Shown here in pieces: positions 5,282 through 6,316 of a stretch of 6,316 nt of DNA (its first letter is position 1; the number at the start of each line of letters is the position of its first letter). Below the pieces are notes generated by a model, which was not told where the DNA came from, made no database searches, and saw nothing but the letters and a program-made list of their open reading frames with translations. The DNA comes from Promethearchaeota archaeon (lineage in GTDB: Archaea; Asgardarchaeota; Lokiarchaeia; Sigyniarchaeales; SOKP01). Location: assembly GCA_019894815.1 (NCBI GenBank), contig JAGXNU010000126.1, positions 1 through 6,316 on the forward strand. Direction: 5' to 3'. A program made the position numbers and the translations under genes.

Positions 5282-6316
5282 ATGCCGTTAAAAACTCCAG
5301 AGGAGTACTTAAAAAGCATACAACGCCCAGTTAACCTATATATGTTTGGCGAGAAAGTCCAAGAATTTTATAATCATCCAATCATTAAACCTTCGATAAA
5401 CACTGTCATGAAGATTTATGAATTAGCCCAGATGGACGAGTATAAGGATTTAATGACGACAAAATCTCATTTAACTGGAGAAATAATCAATCGATTTACC
5501 CATATCCATCAATCGGTTGAAGATCTGATTAATAAAGTTAAAATGCAACGATTATTAGGACAAAAAACTGCTTGCTGCTTCATGCGATGTGTAGGGTTTG
5601 ATACTGCTAATGCGTTATATAGTGTGACTCATGAAATTGACAAGAAATATGGTACAGATTACCATTCCCGATTTAAAAATTATTGGATTGAAGTCCAAAA
5701 TCAAGACCTCATGGTTGATGGAGCAATGACAGATACAAAAGGTGATAGGAGTAAAAGACCGAAAGATCAACCAGATCCCGATGCATATTTACATGTCATA
5801 GATTCAAACGAGGATGGAATCATTGTTCGAGGAGCTAAAGTTCACCAAACTGGATTTTTAAACTCGCATCGAGCTATAATCATGCCAACACTTTCTTTAA
5901 GAGAAGGAGAGGAGGCTTATGCCGTAAGCTTTGGAATAGACACAAATGCCAAAGGAATTACAATGATTTATGGAAGGCAATCTTGTGATACCCGAAAAAT
6001 GGAACCGGGTAAGTTAGATATTGGAAATTTTAAATACGGTGGTCAAGAAATTTTCGTTGTATTTGATGATGTGTTTGTACCTAAGGAAAATATTTTCATG
6101 AACGGCGAAATTGATTTTTCCGGAGAATTAGTCAACCGATTTGCTGGTTTCCATCGACAATCTTATGGAGGATGTAAAGTTGGGGTAGGAGATGTGTTGA
6201 TAGGAGCAACTGCATTAATCTCAGAATATAATGGAACCCAAAATGCATCACACGTGAAAGATAAAATAGTTGAGATGACTCATTTAAATGAAACGTTGTA
6301 TAGTTGTGGAATCGCT
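5282..6316 (+). CDS. abfD: 4-hydroxybutyryl-CoA dehydratase/vinylacetyl-CoA isomerase-type enzyme (partial, C-terminus missing)
   Basis: The first 345 residues are present, open to the window edge; the family is usually about 490 residues. Members carry FAD and an oxygen-sensitive [4Fe-4S] cluster and turn 4-hydroxybutyryl-CoA into crotonyl-CoA by a ketyl-radical route. The protein begins MPLKTPEEYLKSI, typical of the 4-hydroxyphenylacetate 3-hydroxylase/AbfD fold. Cluster ligands match the Clostridium aminobutyricum enzyme almost residue for residue: C99 and C103 in ACCFMRCVG, then H291 and C298 in FHRQSYGGCK (Clostridium H292, C299). Y295, K299, T190 (HQTG) and E256 (GGQEIF) fit further active-site positions known there. 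M101 replaces what I recall as Gln101. The ligands argue against a plain HpaB hydroxylase. The late catalytic glutamate (Glu455 in Clostridium) is beyond the window. The preceding CoA-ester genes suggest a route to crotonyl-CoA, for 4-hydroxybutyrate fermentation or a hydroxybutyrate carbon-fixation cycle. Confidence 0.88.
   Translation, partial: MPLKTPEEYLKSIQRPVNLYMFGEKVQEFYNHPIIKPSINTVMKIYELAQMDEYKDLMTTKSHLTGEIINRFTHIHQSVEDLINKVKMQRLLGQKTACCFMRCVGFDTANALYSVTHEIDKKYGTDYHSRFKNYWIEVQNQDLMVDGAMTDTKGDRSKRPKDQPDPDAYLHVIDSNEDGIIVRGAKVHQTGFLNSHRAIIMPTLSLREGEEAYAVSFGIDTNAKGITMIYGRQSCDTRKMEPGKLDIGNFKYGGQEIFVVFDDVFVPKENIFMNGEIDFSGELVNRFAGFHRQSYGGCKVGVGDVLIGATALISEYNGTQNASHVKDKIVEMTHLNETLYSCGIA

Noticed and set aside
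1..6316. tRNA or rRNA genes, CRISPR arrays, insertion sequences
   Set aside because: None seen: no regularly spaced repeats, no transposase frames, no terminal inverted repeats, no cloverleaf-like segment in the intergenic regions.

Overview
The window is AT-rich (by eye about one third G+C), uses the standard genetic code, and looks archaeal. Three candidate promoters have a BRE/TATA-like form (GAAATTAAAAAG or CGAATTTAAAAAG) rather than bacterial -35/-10 pairs. One of them lies where it would give an almost leaderless mRNA, and some genes have GGTGA-type ribosome sites. The gene mix (molybdopterin oxidoreductase with FeS partner, many CoA-ester enzymes, a 4-hydroxybutyryl-CoA dehydratase-type enzyme) fits a low-GC anaerobic archaeon such as an Asgard lineage. 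That placement is an inference from style, not a proven identity.

Layout. (1) 1-726, + strand: the last 60 codons of a DMSO-reductase-family molybdopterin oxidoreductase, overlapping by 26 bp a DmsB-like subunit that appears to carry four [4Fe-4S] clusters. (2) 734-2817, - strand, convergent with the first block: a two-gene unit of an unrecognised 141-residue helical protein followed, with an ATGA stop/start overlap, by an AlkK/DmdB-like acyl-CoA ligase. (3) 2818-3030: a divergent control region with an 8-bp-arm inverted repeat and a BRE/TATA-like box. (4) 3031-5052, + strand: an acyl-CoA dehydrogenase and, 12 bp later, a crotonase-fold protein. (5) 5053-5281: an intergenic region with a T-rich tract and two BRE/TATA-like boxes. 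(6) 5282 to the window end, + strand: the first 345 residues of a 4-hydroxybutyryl-CoA dehydratase/vinylacetyl-CoA isomerase-type flavoprotein (AbfD family). It runs off the edge.

How it may work together (inference): the ligase activates a carboxylic acid to its CoA ester, the dehydrogenase introduces a double bond, and the crotonase-like protein and AbfD homologue rearrange or dehydrate the ester. A crotonyl-CoA-centred route for 4-hydroxybutyrate or short-chain acids would fit. Three points weaken a plain beta-oxidation reading. The crotonase lacks the catalytic acidic residues known from several family branches. The dehydrogenase has its glutamate at the isovaleryl/long-chain position instead of the usual one. 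The 141-residue protein has no assigned role.

An exact 19-bp sequence stands upstream of both the dehydrogenase and the AbfD homologue, suggesting similar promoters for the two transcription units.
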